Positions 51,185 through 60,088 of a stretch of 64,000 bases of DNA are shown here, one piece after another. The position numbers were made by a program, and so were the translations under genes. Each line of letters starts with the position of its first letter. Position 1 is the first letter of the stretch. The notes beneath the pieces are model-generated. The model worked only from the letters and a program-made list of their open reading frames with translations, did not search any database and was not told the origin of the DNA. The DNA comes from Amycolatopsis jejuensis (GTDB taxonomy: Bacteria; Actinomycetota; Actinomycetes; Mycobacteriales; Pseudonocardiaceae): assembly GCF_000717335.1 (NCBI RefSeq), contig NZ_JNYZ01000011.1, positions 310,001 through 374,000 of the forward strand, given 5' to 3'.

Positions 51185-52516
51185 ATGGCCCTCAACGACG
51201 CGGTGGCCACGCAGGCAACCGCATCCCGAAACCGGCCCGGTCTCGGCCGGGTCGTCACCGCCAGCGCGGCGGGGATGACCCTGGAGTCGTACGACTTCCT
51301 GGTCTACGGCTCGGCCGCGGCACTGGTGTTCAACAAGCTGTTCTTCCCGGCGCACGACCCGCTCGTCGGCACGATGCTGGCGTTCCTGAGTTACGCCTTG
51401 GGGTTCTTCGCCCGCCCGCTCGGCGGGATCGTGTTCGGGCACTTCGGCGACCGCATCGGCCGCAAGCCCCTGCTCATCGTCACGTTGCTGCTCATGGGTG
51501 GCGCGACGTTCGCGATCGGGCTGCTGCCCACGTACGCCAGCATCGGCGGGTGGGCGGCCATCGCGCTGTGCGCATTGCGCCTGATCCAGGGCTTCGCGCT
51601 CGGCGGGGAATGGGGCGGGGCGATGCTGCTGATCGCCGAACAGGTTCCGGCGCGGCGGCGCGGTCTGTGGACCTCCGTTGCCGAGGCCGGAGTCCCGCTG
51701 GGCAACCTCATCGCCACCGGCGCGCTCGCGATTCTCGCCGCCACCCTCGACGACGCCGCGTTCCTCTCCTGGGGCTGGCGGATTCCGTTCCTGGCCTCGG
51801 CCGTACTGCTGGGCGTCGGGTTCTGGGTACGGCAGAAGGTCGAGGACGCACCGCTCTTCCTGGCCACCCGTGCAACCGCCGAACCGGCCCGCGCTCCTGC
51901 CCTGCAAGTGCTGCGCCGGTTCCCGCGGCAGTTGCTGGTCTGCGGTGCCGCGCGGCTCACCGAAAACATCGTCTACTACGTGGTCACCGCCTTCGTGATC
52001 GTGTACGTGGTCGAGCACAACGGCGGCAGCAAATCCACCGTGCTGTCCGCACTGGTCGTGGCGAACGTGGCGCAGATCGTGGCCACGCCGTTCTTCGGCT
52101 GGCTGTCCGACCGGATCGGCCGCCGCCCGGTGCTCCTGATCGGCGCGGCCGGTACCGCAGCGTGGACGTTCGCCTTCTTCTGGTTGCTCGACACCCATAA
52201 CGCAGGCCTGATCATGCTCGCCATGACCGGCGGTCTGGTCTTCCATTCCGCGCTCTACGGCCCACAGGCCGCGTTCTTCGCCGAACAATTCGACACCACG
52301 GTTCGGTGCAGCGGAATGTCGCTGGGCGCGCAGGTACCGACGCTCATCGGCGGGTCGATCGCACCCTTCATCGCCACCGCGCTGCTCGCCGCCTTCGGCT
52401 CGGGTACCGCGATTGCGCTGTACGTCCTGGCTGCCGCCCTCATCACGACCGTAGCGGTGCTGATCACCCGGGAGACGCGCACGCGCGATCTCGCCGAGCC
52501 CTTGCACGCCGCCTGA
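51185..52516 (+). CDS. MFS transporter, metabolite:H+ symporter (MHS) family
   Basis: 443 residues with about twelve transmembrane segments. The MHS signature is clear at the start (TLESYDFLVYGSAAALVF) and in motif A GHFGDRIGRKPLL. It is a proton-coupled importer of organic acids or zwitterions such as proline, shikimate or citrate-type acids. The ATG at 51185 follows AGGAAG; a GTG at 51176 is too close to that site. The fifth gene of the operon, it is a second importer alongside the ABC system at 53412-57101. Confidence 0.87.
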   Translation: MALNDAVATQATASRNRPGLGRVVTASAAGMTLESYDFLVYGSAAALVFNKLFFPAHDPLVGTMLAFLSYALGFFARPLGGIVFGHFGDRIGRKPLLIVTLLLMGGATFAIGLLPTYASIGGWAAIALCALRLIQGFALGGEWGGAMLLIAEQVPARRRGLWTSVAEAGVPLGNLIATGALAILAATLDDAAFLSWGWRIPFLASAVLLGVGFWVRQKVEDAPLFLATRATAEPARAPALQVLRRFPRQLLVCGAARLTENIVYYVVTAFVIVYVVEHNGGSKSTVLSALVVANVAQIVATPFFGWLSDRIGRRPVLLIGAAGTAAWTFAFFWLLDTHNAGLIMLAMTGGLVFHSALYGPQAAFFAEQFDTTVRCSGMSLGAQVPTLIGGSIAPFIATALLAAFGSGTAIALYVLAAALITTVAVLITRETRTRDLAEPLHAA

Positions 52517-52546
52517 AAACCGCAGATACGCAGAGAGGAATCGACC

Positions 52547-53359
52547 ATGACCGGACGACTCCGGGGTAAAGTCGCGCTCATTTCCGGTGCCGCCCGCGGC
52601 CAGGGACGGTCGCACGCGGTCCGGCTCGCCGAAGAAGGCGCCGATATCCTGGCCTTCGACCTCTGCCGTCAGCTCGACACGGTCGAGTACCCGATGGCCG
52701 AACCCGAAGACCTCGACGAAACCGCCAGGCAGGTCGAGAAAACGGGCCAGCGCATCATCGCCGTTGAAGCCGATGTCCGCGACAGTGCAGCAATTCGCGC
52801 GCTCGTCGAGGACGGGATGGAGAGGTTCGGACGGCTCGACGTGGTGTGTGCCAACGCCGCCGTCACCGGGTTCGTGCCCAACACCTGGTCCATCACCGAC
52901 GAGCAGTGGGACACCATGATCGGGGTGAACCTCACCGGCGCGTTCACCACACTGCGGGCGGCGATCCCGGCGATGATCGAGGCCGGGAACGGCGGTGCGA
53001 TCGTCATCACCAGCTCCAGCGCCACCCTCAAGGGCATGGTCAACCTCGGCCACTACTCCGCCGCGAAACACGGGGTGGTCGGGCTCATGACGACACTGTC
53101 CAACGAGCTCGCGCCGCACTTCATCCGGGTCAACACCGTGCACCCCACCGGGGTGAACACGCCGTTCATCAACAACGACCACATCCGCGGCTTCATCGAG
53201 GCCAACCCGAGCTGGGGCAGCAACATGGCCAATGCACTGCCGGTCGAGCAGATCGAACCGGTCGACGTGTCCAACGCCATCGTGTGGCTCGCGTCCGACG
53301 AGGCCCGCTACGTCACCGGGGTCACCCTGCCGGTCGACGCCGGATTCCGGCAGTGCTGA
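52547..53359 (+). CDS. Mycofactocin-coupled SDR family oxidoreductase
   Basis: 270 residues resembling the TIGR03971 mycofactocin-coupled group: RLRGKVALISGAARGQGRSH, the longer loop after the first beta strand with EYPMAEPEDLDETARQVE, catalytic SSSA and YSAAKHG, and the end GVTLPVDAGF. These dehydrogenases hold NAD(H) tightly and pass electrons to mycofactocin rather than to free NAD. The ATG at 52547 follows AGAGAGG. In the ROK operon it would oxidise an alcohol before the aldehyde dehydrogenase. Confidence 0.85.
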   Translation: MTGRLRGKVALISGAARGQGRSHAVRLAEEGADILAFDLCRQLDTVEYPMAEPEDLDETARQVEKTGQRIIAVEADVRDSAAIRALVEDGMERFGRLDVVCANAAVTGFVPNTWSITDEQWDTMIGVNLTGAFTTLRAAIPAMIEAGNGGAIVITSSSATLKGMVNLGHYSAAKHGVVGLMTTLSNELAPHFIRVNTVHPTGVNTPFINNDHIRGFIEANPSWGSNMANALPVEQIEPVDVSNAIVWLASDEARYVTGVTLPVDAGFRQC

Positions 53360-53411
53360 CCGGCCGCTGACCGGCCGCACTCGATTCAACGACGAATTCC
53401 GAGGTTTCGGC

Positions 53412-54575
53412 ATGAGAAAAACCCTGTTGTCCCTTGGCGCCGCGGCGCTGCTGACGGCCACGCTGGTGGCCTGCACGCAAAGCAGCGACGCCTCTTCCGG
53501 CGCCACCAGCTGCGACACGTCCGCCGAGGACGCCGCCATTGCCGCGTACGCCAAAGGCGGAGTGCTCGCAAAGGGCCCGTACGGCGAAACATCCGCCGAC
53601 TACCGCGCCATTCAACTCACCGACGACGAGGTCGCGAAGGTGAAGGCGATGCACGCCACCGCCGCGATCGTGATGCACTTCTCCGGCGACAGCTGGAGCA
53701 CCGCGCAGGTCACCGCCATCCGGTCTGAACTCGGGCGGCTGGGCGTCACCGTCGTCGCGCAGACCGATGCGCAGGCCGATCCGGCGAAGCAGTTCTCCGA
53801 CATCGAAACCGCGCTCGCCGCCAAACCCAAGGTGCTGCTGTCGATCCCGTCGCTCGACCCGGTCGCGCTCGCGCCCGCGTACCGGAAGGCGGCCGACGCC
53901 GGAGTCAAGCTCGTGTTCATGGAGAACCCGGCGAAGGATTTCCAGCCAGGCAAGGACTACGTGTCCGTCGTGTCCACCGACAACTACGGTGCCGGGGTGC
54001 TCAGTGCGCACCAGCTGGCGAAGGCCATGTGCGGCAAAGGCGAGGCAGGCGTGCTCTTCCATGCCGCGCAGGCACCCACGAATGTGTTGCGGCAGAAGGG
54101 ATTCACCGACACCATCGCCAAGGATTACCCCGGCATCAAGGTCGTGGGCAGCAAGGGCCTGCTCGGGCCGGACTGGAAGGGCGAGGGCAGTTCCGCCGTC
54201 AACGCGTGGCTCACGAAGAACCCGAACCTTGCCGGGGTCTGGTGCTGGTTCGATGCGCCGTGCGAAGGGGCGATCGACGCGGCTCGTTCGTCCGGGCACG
54301 GCTCCCTGAATGTCACCGACGTCGACCTCGGCACCAACGTCGCCATCGACATGGCGCAAGGCGTGTTCGTGAAAGGCATCGCCGCCGCGCAGCCGTACGA
54401 GCAGGGTATCGTGGAAGCCCGGCTGGCAGCGTATTCGTTGCTGGGCAAGGAAGCCCCGCCATTCGTCGAACTGCCTTCGCTGCCGGTCGACCGGAGCAAT
54501 CTGCTGCAGTCGTGGCAGACCGTCTACCACGCGGGCGCGCCGAAGGACCTCACCGACGCACTGGGCAGCAAGTGA
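53412..54575 (+). CDS. Sugar-type ABC transporter substrate-binding lipoprotein
   Basis: 387 residues. Signal peptide and lipobox at residues 1-21 (TLVAC, Cys21 lipidated), followed by a serine-rich linker and a type-1 periplasmic-binding fold of the ribose/RbsB class (AAIVMHFSGDSWSTAQVTA, DTIAKDYPGIKVVG). It delivers a sugar-like ligand to the ATPase and permease encoded next. The ATG at 53412 follows CGAGG. It is anchored outside the membrane. The stop overlaps the ATPase ATG. Confidence 0.88.
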   Translation: MRKTLLSLGAAALLTATLVACTQSSDASSGATSCDTSAEDAAIAAYAKGGVLAKGPYGETSADYRAIQLTDDEVAKVKAMHATAAIVMHFSGDSWSTAQVTAIRSELGRLGVTVVAQTDAQADPAKQFSDIETALAAKPKVLLSIPSLDPVALAPAYRKAADAGVKLVFMENPAKDFQPGKDYVSVVSTDNYGAGVLSAHQLAKAMCGKGEAGVLFHAAQAPTNVLRQKGFTDTIAKDYPGIKVVGSKGLLGPDWKGEGSSAVNAWLTKNPNLAGVWCWFDAPCEGAIDAARSSGHGSLNVTDVDLGTNVAIDMAQGVFVKGIAAAQPYEQGIVEARLAAYSLLGKEAPPFVELPSLPVDRSNLLQSWQTVYHAGAPKDLTDALGSK

Positions 54576-56086
54576 TGGACACGCCTGCCGTCGAGATGAA
54601 GGCCGTGCGGAAATCGTTCGGCAAGGTCGAGGTGCTGCGGGGAGTCGACTTCGACCTCCGCCGGGGTGAGGTGCACGCGCTGCTCGGCGGCAACGGCGCA
54701 GGCAAGTCCACCTTGATGAAGATTCTCGGCGGCGTGCACCGGCCGGACGGCGGCACGGTCACGGTCGGCGGGGTTCCGGCGGACTTCCGCTCGCCCGCCG
54801 CGGCGAGTGCCGCCGGGATCGGCATGGTGTTCCAGGAGTTCAGCCTCGTGCCCACGCTCACCGTGGCGCAGAACGTCTTCCTCGGCCGCGAACCACGCCG
54901 GTTCGGGCTGATCGACGACACCGCGCTGAACCGGCGGACGGCCGAGATCCTCCACCGGATGGGCACCCGCCTCGACCCGCGCGCGCCGGTCGGTGAGCTG
55001 CCGGTCGGGCACTGGCAGCTCACCGAGATCGCCAAGGCGCTGAGCCTCGACGCCACCGTGCTGATCATGGACGAACCCACGGCGCGGTTGTCCCACAGCG
55101 AGATCGGGCCGCTGTTCGACCTCGTCCGGCGGCTGACCGGGCAGGGCGTGTCAGTGGTCTACATCAGCCACCGGATGGCGGAAATCGCGCAGATCGCCGA
55201 CCGGATGAGCGTGCTGCGCGAGGGGCAGCGCGTGCTCTCCGGCGGGGTCACCGAGATCCCGCCGGAGCAGGTCGCCGAGGCGATCGTCGGCCGCGAGATC
55301 CACGGCGGGCTCGGCAGGCGGACGTGCGCGGTGCGGCCCGGCACCCGTCCGGTGCTGTCGGTCCGGAACCTCCGGGCCGGGAGCCGGGTCGCCGGGGTGT
55401 CGTTCGACGTTGCGCCGGGGGAGATCCTCGGCGTGGCCGGGCTGATCGGCAGCGGGCGGACCGAGCTCACCCGCTGCCTGTTCGGCATCGACCGGATCGA
55501 GGCCGGGGAAATTCAGCTCGGCGGGAAGCCGTACCGGCCGCGGGGCCCGGCCGAGGCGATCCGCGCCGGAATGCTGCTCGTGCCCGAAGACCGGCAGCTG
55601 GAAGGGCTGGTGCTCGACCACGCGGTGTACGACAACGCGCTGCTGCCCAGCCTGTCCCGGATCCGCCGTGGCCCGTTCCTCGGCGACCGGCGCGGTGCCG
55701 CGGTGTGCCAGTCGCTGATCTCGTCGCTCGGCATCCGCGGTGCCACGCGGACCACCCCGGTCCGGCACCTGTCCGGCGGGAACCAGCAGAAGGTGGTGCT
55801 GGCGAAATGGCTGGCGCTGAAGGAAAACGGCCTGGTCCCGAAGGTACTCGTGCTCGACGAGCCCACCGCGGGTATCGACATCGGCGCGAAGACCGAGATC
55901 CTGCGGCTCACCGCGGAGCTGGCCGCCGAGGGCACCGCCGTGGTCATCGTGTCCTCGGAGCTGGAGGAACTGCTGGCGGTCGCCGACCGGGTGGTGGTGC
56001 TGCGGTCCGGCGCCGTCCACGCCGACCTCGCCCGCGACGACATCGAGGACGAGGAATCCCTGCAACTCGTGATCCAAGGAGCGTAG
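54575..56086 (+). CDS. Sugar ABC transporter ATPase with two ABC domains (RbsA/MglA-like)
   Basis: 503 residues with two nucleotide-binding domains. The first Walker A is LLGGNGAGKST with VLIMDEPTARLS. The second has the degenerate VAGLIGSGRTEL typical of RbsA, plus the LSGGNQQKVVLAKWL signature and VLVLDEPTAGIDIG. It energises the permease at 56091 using ATP. The ATG overlaps the lipoprotein stop (TGATG). It is the cytoplasmic subunit of a ribose-type importer; the sugar is unknown. Confidence 0.93.
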   Translation: MDTPAVEMKAVRKSFGKVEVLRGVDFDLRRGEVHALLGGNGAGKSTLMKILGGVHRPDGGTVTVGGVPADFRSPAAASAAGIGMVFQEFSLVPTLTVAQNVFLGREPRRFGLIDDTALNRRTAEILHRMGTRLDPRAPVGELPVGHWQLTEIAKALSLDATVLIMDEPTARLSHSEIGPLFDLVRRLTGQGVSVVYISHRMAEIAQIADRMSVLREGQRVLSGGVTEIPPEQVAEAIVGREIHGGLGRRTCAVRPGTRPVLSVRNLRAGSRVAGVSFDVAPGEILGVAGLIGSGRTELTRCLFGIDRIEAGEIQLGGKPYRPRGPAEAIRAGMLLVPEDRQLEGLVLDHAVYDNALLPSLSRIRRGPFLGDRRGAAVCQSLISSLGIRGATRTTPVRHLSGGNQQKVVLAKWLALKENGLVPKVLVLDEPTAGIDIGAKTEILRLTAELAAEGTAVVIVSSELEELLAVADRVVVLRSGAVHADLARDDIEDEESLQLVIQGA

Positions 56087-56090
56087 CCCG

Positions 56091-57101
56091 ATGAGCAGCG
56101 ACCCTGGCGCGCCCGCGACCCTGCCGGCGCGCACCCGCCCGGAACCGCCCGAACCCGTGCCACCCGCCCCGCGGCGGCTCCGGCTCGACTGGCGCGACGG
56201 CGCGATCTACCTCGGCTTCGCCGTGGTGTTCCTGCTGTTCGCGATCCTGCTGGGAGACAGCGGTTTCCTCACCGCGGGCAACCTGCTGAACATCGTCCGG
56301 CAGACCGCGATCATCGCGGTGATGGCGGTCGCGGGCACGTTCGTGATCGCGGCCGCGCAGATCGACCTGTCGGTCGGCTCGGTGGCCGGGCTGTCCAGTG
56401 TGGTCACCGCGCTCACGATCTCGGCGACCGGCAGCGGCCCACTGGGGGTGCTGGCCGGGCTCGGCGTCGGGCTGGCGGCCGGGGTCGTCACCGGTGCGCT
56501 GGTGGCGTACGCGCGCATCCCGTCGTTCCTGGTGACGCTCGCAATGCTGGGCATCGCCTCCGGGGTCGCGCAATGGATTTCGAACTTCCAGCCGGTACCG
56601 ATCCTGGACCGGCAGTTCACGCTGCTCTTCGGCTCCGGCGATTTCGGGCCGGTGCCTTCCCTGCTGGTATGGGCAGCGGTGTTCGTCGCGGCCGGTGCGC
56701 TCGTGATGCGCAAGACGCGGTACGGCCGCCAGGTCGTCGCGACCGGGGGCAACCCGATCGCGGCGCGGTTCAGCGGGGTCCGGGTCAAGCGGATCACGTT
56801 CACCGTGCTCGTGGTGTCCGCGGTGGTCGCGAGCATCGCGGGGATGTTGTACGCCGGGCGGCTGCAGTCCGGCCGGTTCCAGTGGGGCACCGGCGACGAG
56901 CTGTCCGTGATCGCCGCGGTGGTGCTGGGTGGCACCAGCCTTTTCGGCGGCAACGGGCGGGTGCTCGGGTCGGTGGTCGGCGCGGTGTTCGTCGGCCTGG
57001 TCAACAACGGCCTCATCCTCGCCGGGCTCGACACCAGCCAGCAGACCATCATCCAGGGGATCATCATCGTCATCGCGGTGGCCCTGGCCAGGAAGAAATG
57101 A
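56091..57101 (+). CDS. ABC transporter permease, ribose (RbsC) type
   Basis: 336 residues with eight to ten hydrophobic segments and the family motif VAAVVLGGTSLFGGNGRVLGSV near residue 275-300. An N-terminal cytoplasmic stretch of about 30 residues rich in Pro and Arg precedes the first helix (AIYLGFAVVFLLFAI). It forms the membrane channel of the importer. The ATG at 56091 follows AAGGAGC, 4 bp after the ATPase stop. It is the only permease gene, so it is probably a homodimer. Confidence 0.92.
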   Translation: MSSDPGAPATLPARTRPEPPEPVPPAPRRLRLDWRDGAIYLGFAVVFLLFAILLGDSGFLTAGNLLNIVRQTAIIAVMAVAGTFVIAAAQIDLSVGSVAGLSSVVTALTISATGSGPLGVLAGLGVGLAAGVVTGALVAYARIPSFLVTLAMLGIASGVAQWISNFQPVPILDRQFTLLFGSGDFGPVPSLLVWAAVFVAAGALVMRKTRYGRQVVATGGNPIAARFSGVRVKRITFTVLVVSAVVASIAGMLYAGRLQSGRFQWGTGDELSVIAAVVLGGTSLFGGNGRVLGSVVGAVFVGLVNNGLILAGLDTSQQTIIQGIIIVIAVALARKK

Positions 57102-57121
57102 CCGAGAAAAGGAGTACGTCC

Positions 57122-58549
57122 GTGCAGGTACCGCACGAGAACGAGCTGTTCGTGGGCGGCCGGTGGGTCGCACCGTCCACTTCGGACCGGGCGGAGGTCG
57201 TCTCCCCGGCGACCGGGGCCGTGGTGCGCACGCTCCCCCGGCCCGCGGTGGCCGACGCCGAGGCCGCGGTGGCCGCCGCCCGTGCCGCGTTCCCTGGCTG
57301 GAGCGCGCTCGCGCCGGAAGAGCGGCTCGAGTACGTTTCCCGGTTCTGCGCCGCGCTCGACGCCCGCGCCGACGACATCAACGCCGCGTGGGCAGTCGAG
57401 GCCGGGATGCCGCTGCGTGACGGCCGCGCGCTCACGTCGGCGGCGTCCGAGATGTGGAACCACGCGCTGGAGACGGCGAAAACGCTGGAGTACAGCGAAA
57501 TCCGCGAGACCTTCCAGGGTCCGGTGGAAATCCGCCGCGAGCCGCAAGGGCCGACAGTCGCCATCGTCGCGTTCAACGGGCCGCACATGCAGACTGCGCT
57601 CGCGATCGTGCCGGGATTGATCGTCGGCAATCCCTTCATCCTGAAGCTGCCGCCGCTCAACCGGATGCTGGGCTACTTCCTGGCCGACGCGGCCGCCGAG
57701 GCCGGGTTCCCGGACGGAGTGTTCAGCGTGCTGGCCGGGGACGCCGACGTCAGCCAGCACCTCGTCGAGCACCCCGACGTCGCGGCCGTGCACTTCACCG
57801 GCGGCAACGAGGTCGGGTCCGCGATCATGCGGTCGTGCGCGGACCGGATTGCACACGTCACGCTGGAACTCGGCGGCAAATCCGCCGCCATCGTGGCCGC
57901 GGACGCCGATCTGGACGTCGCGGTACCCGCGTTGGTCGACGGGCTCGCCCAGTACAGCGGGCAGATCTGCGTGGCGATGACGCGCATCCTGGTCGACCGG
58001 CGCATCCACGACGAGCTGGTACAGCGGCTGGTGGCGGGATTCGCCGCGCTGACGATCGGCGACCCGGCCGAACCGGACACGCAGTGGGGCCCGCTGGCCG
58101 GGGAAACGTTCCGCGACCGGGCCGAGGGGTACATCGAGCGGGCCGTCGCGGCCGGTGCGACGGTGGCGTACGGCGGATCCCGGCCCGCCGGATTCGACGA
58201 GGGCTGGTACCTCGAACCGACGCTGCTCACCGGTGTCACCAACGATATGGAGGTGGCTCAGAACGAGATCTTCGGCCCGGTCTTCTGCGTGATCCCGTTC
58301 GACGACCTCGACGAAGCCGTCGCACTGGCCAACGACTCGCGTTACGGCCTCGCGGGCTCCGTGTTCACCCGCGACACGGACACCGCGCGCTCGATCGCGC
58401 GGCAAGTACGCACCGGCGTGTTCGCGGTCAATGCCACGTTCCCGCGACTCACCGGACCGTTCGGCGGAATGAAACAGTCCGGCTTCGGCCGCGAAGGCGG
58501 GGTCGAAGGGTTCTGGGAGCTCACCACCACGAAGTGCATCGCGTTGTAA
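57122..58549 (+). CDS. NAD(P)-dependent aldehyde dehydrogenase
   Basis: 475 residues of the ALDH superfamily: catalytic Cys in QICVAMTRI (equivalent of the Gly-Gln-x-Cys site), Glu in THVTLELGGKSA, and FGPVFCVIPF in the NAD-binding part. It oxidises an aldehyde to an acid, probably the product of the mycofactocin-linked SDR. GTG 57122 follows AAAAGGAG and is preferred; an ATG at 57098 that overlaps the permease stop is the alternative and would add eight residues. Last gene of the operon, before a strong hairpin. Confidence 0.9.
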   Translation: MQVPHENELFVGGRWVAPSTSDRAEVVSPATGAVVRTLPRPAVADAEAAVAAARAAFPGWSALAPEERLEYVSRFCAALDARADDINAAWAVEAGMPLRDGRALTSAASEMWNHALETAKTLEYSEIRETFQGPVEIRREPQGPTVAIVAFNGPHMQTALAIVPGLIVGNPFILKLPPLNRMLGYFLADAAAEAGFPDGVFSVLAGDADVSQHLVEHPDVAAVHFTGGNEVGSAIMRSCADRIAHVTLELGGKSAAIVAADADLDVAVPALVDGLAQYSGQICVAMTRILVDRRIHDELVQRLVAGFAALTIGDPAEPDTQWGPLAGETFRDRAEGYIERAVAAGATVAYGGSRPAGFDEGWYLEPTLLTGVTNDMEVAQNEIFGPVFCVIPFDDLDEAVALANDSRYGLAGSVFTRDTDTARSIARQVRTGVFAVNATFPRLTGPFGGMKQSGFGREGGVEGFWELTTTKCIAL

Positions 58550-58553
58550 CCAC

Positions 58554-58588
58554 AACGGGGGCACCAGCAGCCAGCTGGCGCCCCCGTT
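58554..58588. terminator. Strong bidirectional hairpin terminator
   Basis: Outer stem AACGGGGGC (58554-58562) pairs with GCCCCCGTT (58580-58588) and an inner CCAGC-AGCCA-GCTGG continues it, giving fourteen base pairs with one A-C mismatch. It lies between the convergent aldehyde dehydrogenase and SDR genes. Confidence 0.85.
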
Positions 58589-59303
58589 ACAACGACCAGC
58601 CACCATCCGCGGTGAGGACCGTGCCGGTGCAGAACGTCGCGTCTTCCGAAAGGAAAACCGCCGCCTTCGCGATTTCGTCCACTGTGCCGAAGCGACCCAG
58701 CAGCGTCGCGGAGGCGATGCGCTGCCGGGAACGTTCGGGGATCTCCGCCGTCATGTCCGTTTCCACGAAGCCTGGCGCGAGGACGTTCACCCGCACATCG
58801 TTACGCGCCAGCTCCTTGGCGAGCGAACGCGCAAACCCGATCATCGCGGCCTTCACGCTCCCGTAAGCCGTGTCACCGGCGAAACCCTGGATGCCGACCA
58901 CCGACCCCACCAGCACGATGCTCGGCCGGTCGCCCTCGACGAGGGCCGGGATTGCCGCCCGCGTCACCGCGGCCATGCCTTTGAGGTTGGTTTCCACCAC
59001 CCGCCACCATTCGGCGGGATCGAGGGTGTCGAGGCGGCCGCCGTTCCACACGGCTGCGTTCAGTACGAGCGAGTCCAGCCGTCCCCAATGGTCCACGACC
59101 TCCGCGACGGGATTGCTCTCCGCAGCCAGATCGAACCGCACCGGCAGCACCTGCCCGCGGAATTCGGCCCCGAGCGCCTCGACGCCCGCGCGGCCACTCC
59201 GGTACCCAGCCGCGACCTGCACTCCTCGCGAGAGCAGCCCGCGGGCGATCCCGGCCCCGATCCCGCGGGAGGCGCCGGTGACAAGTGCGGTTCGAGTTTC
59301 CAT
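58587..59303 (-). CDS. SDR family oxidoreductase, FabG-like
   Basis: A 238-residue short-chain dehydrogenase: TGASRGIGAGIARGL, NAAVWNGG, LVGSVVG catalytic Ser, YGSVKAAM with the Tyr/Lys pair and LTADGGWSL end. The ATG at 59303 follows AGGGGG. It is the last gene of the minus-strand kinase/ACAD operon, 8 bp after another SDR. Such enzymes reduce or oxidise 3-oxo/3-hydroxyacyl groups; here it may act on the acyl-CoA chain after the dehydrogenase step. Confidence 0.88.
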   Translation of the reverse strand: METRTALVTGASRGIGAGIARGLLSRGVQVAAGYRSGRAGVEALGAEFRGQVLPVRFDLAAESNPVAEVVDHWGRLDSLVLNAAVWNGGRLDTLDPAEWWRVVETNLKGMAAVTRAAIPALVEGDRPSIVLVGSVVGIQGFAGDTAYGSVKAAMIGFARSLAKELARNDVRVNVLAPGFVETDMTAEIPERSRQRIASATLLGRFGTVDEIAKAAVFLSEDATFCTGTVLTADGGWSL

Positions 59304-59311
59304 GGAACCCC

Positions 59312-60088
59312 CTAAGCCCGGCCGATGGGCAACTGCGACGGCAGCGCGGCAACCGGCTGTCCAGGTCCGGGAATCCCGGCGAACCGATACGGCACCGGCG
59401 CCCGTCCCGGCTGGCAGACCACCACCTCGCCCGCGCCGGTACCCAGTGCGCAAGACGTGAGTGCCGCAGCCACGTCGGAAGCCGCGATCAGCGGGAACTC
59501 CAGCTCCGCCAGCTCGGACCGCGCGGCGCCGAGCAGCTCGGTGTCCACCAGACCGGGGCACACGGCATGCAGCCCGACGTTCCGCGCAGCCAGCGTCGGC
59601 GCGTAACTGCGCACCAACCCGATCAACGCATGTTTGGTCATCGCGTACACCGGATCGAACGGCACCGCCGTCAACCCGGCCAGCGACGCCGTGACGACCG
59701 CATGGCCATGGCTCCGGGTCAGAAACGGCACCAGGGTACGGAGTCCGAACACGACACCGTCCACATTGACCGGCCAAATGCGACGGTACGCGGCAAGGTC
59801 GACCTCCAGCAGGTCCGCCTCCCCCAGCGCAACTCCCGCATTGAGGACCACGGCATCGACCGGACGGTCCAACCGCCGCAGCACCGCATCCACCCGAGAC
59901 CAGGCCCGCACATCGCCGACGTCCACCGCGACCGCGGTGCCGCCGACCTCCGAAGCGACCACCTCGGCCGCGTCCCCGTCGAGGTCCGCCACGACGACAT
60001 GTCGACCCGAGGAAGCCAGCAGCCGCGCGGTTTCCCGGCCGATCCCGCCCGCTCCCCCGGTGACGACCGCGACGGACTCAGTGCCCAT
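59312..60088 (-). CDS. SDR family oxidoreductase
   Basis: 258 residues: TGGAGGIGRETARLL cofactor loop, LNAGVALG, TASLAG catalytic Ser, YAMTKHALIG with the Tyr/Lys pair. The C-terminal tail is unusual (VVCQPGRAPVPYRFAGIPG) and lacks the usual DGG end. The ATG at 60088 overlaps the acyl-CoA dehydrogenase by 11 bp. By position it corresponds to lvaD (3-hydroxy oxidation) in the levulinate-type operon. Confidence 0.85.
   Translation of the reverse strand: MGTESVAVVTGGAGGIGRETARLLASSGRHVVVADLDGDAAEVVASEVGGTAVAVDVGDVRAWSRVDAVLRRLDRPVDAVVLNAGVALGEADLLEVDLAAYRRIWPVNVDGVVFGLRTLVPFLTRSHGHAVVTASLAGLTAVPFDPVYAMTKHALIGLVRSYAPTLAARNVGLHAVCPGLVDTELLGAARSELAELEFPLIAASDVAAALTSCALGTGAGEVVVCQPGRAPVPYRFAGIPGPGQPVAALPSQLPIGRA

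Noticed and set aside
50873..53554. Long open frame on the minus strand (893 codons)
   Set aside because: It lies antisense to the Gfo/Idh, MFS and SDR genes, and its translation is rich in Arg, Gly, Asp and Glu repeats with no known motif. It is the mirror of GC-rich coding sequence.
56207..58606. Long open frame on the minus strand (799 codons)
   Set aside because: Antisense to the permease and aldehyde dehydrogenase genes, no ribosome site and no domain.
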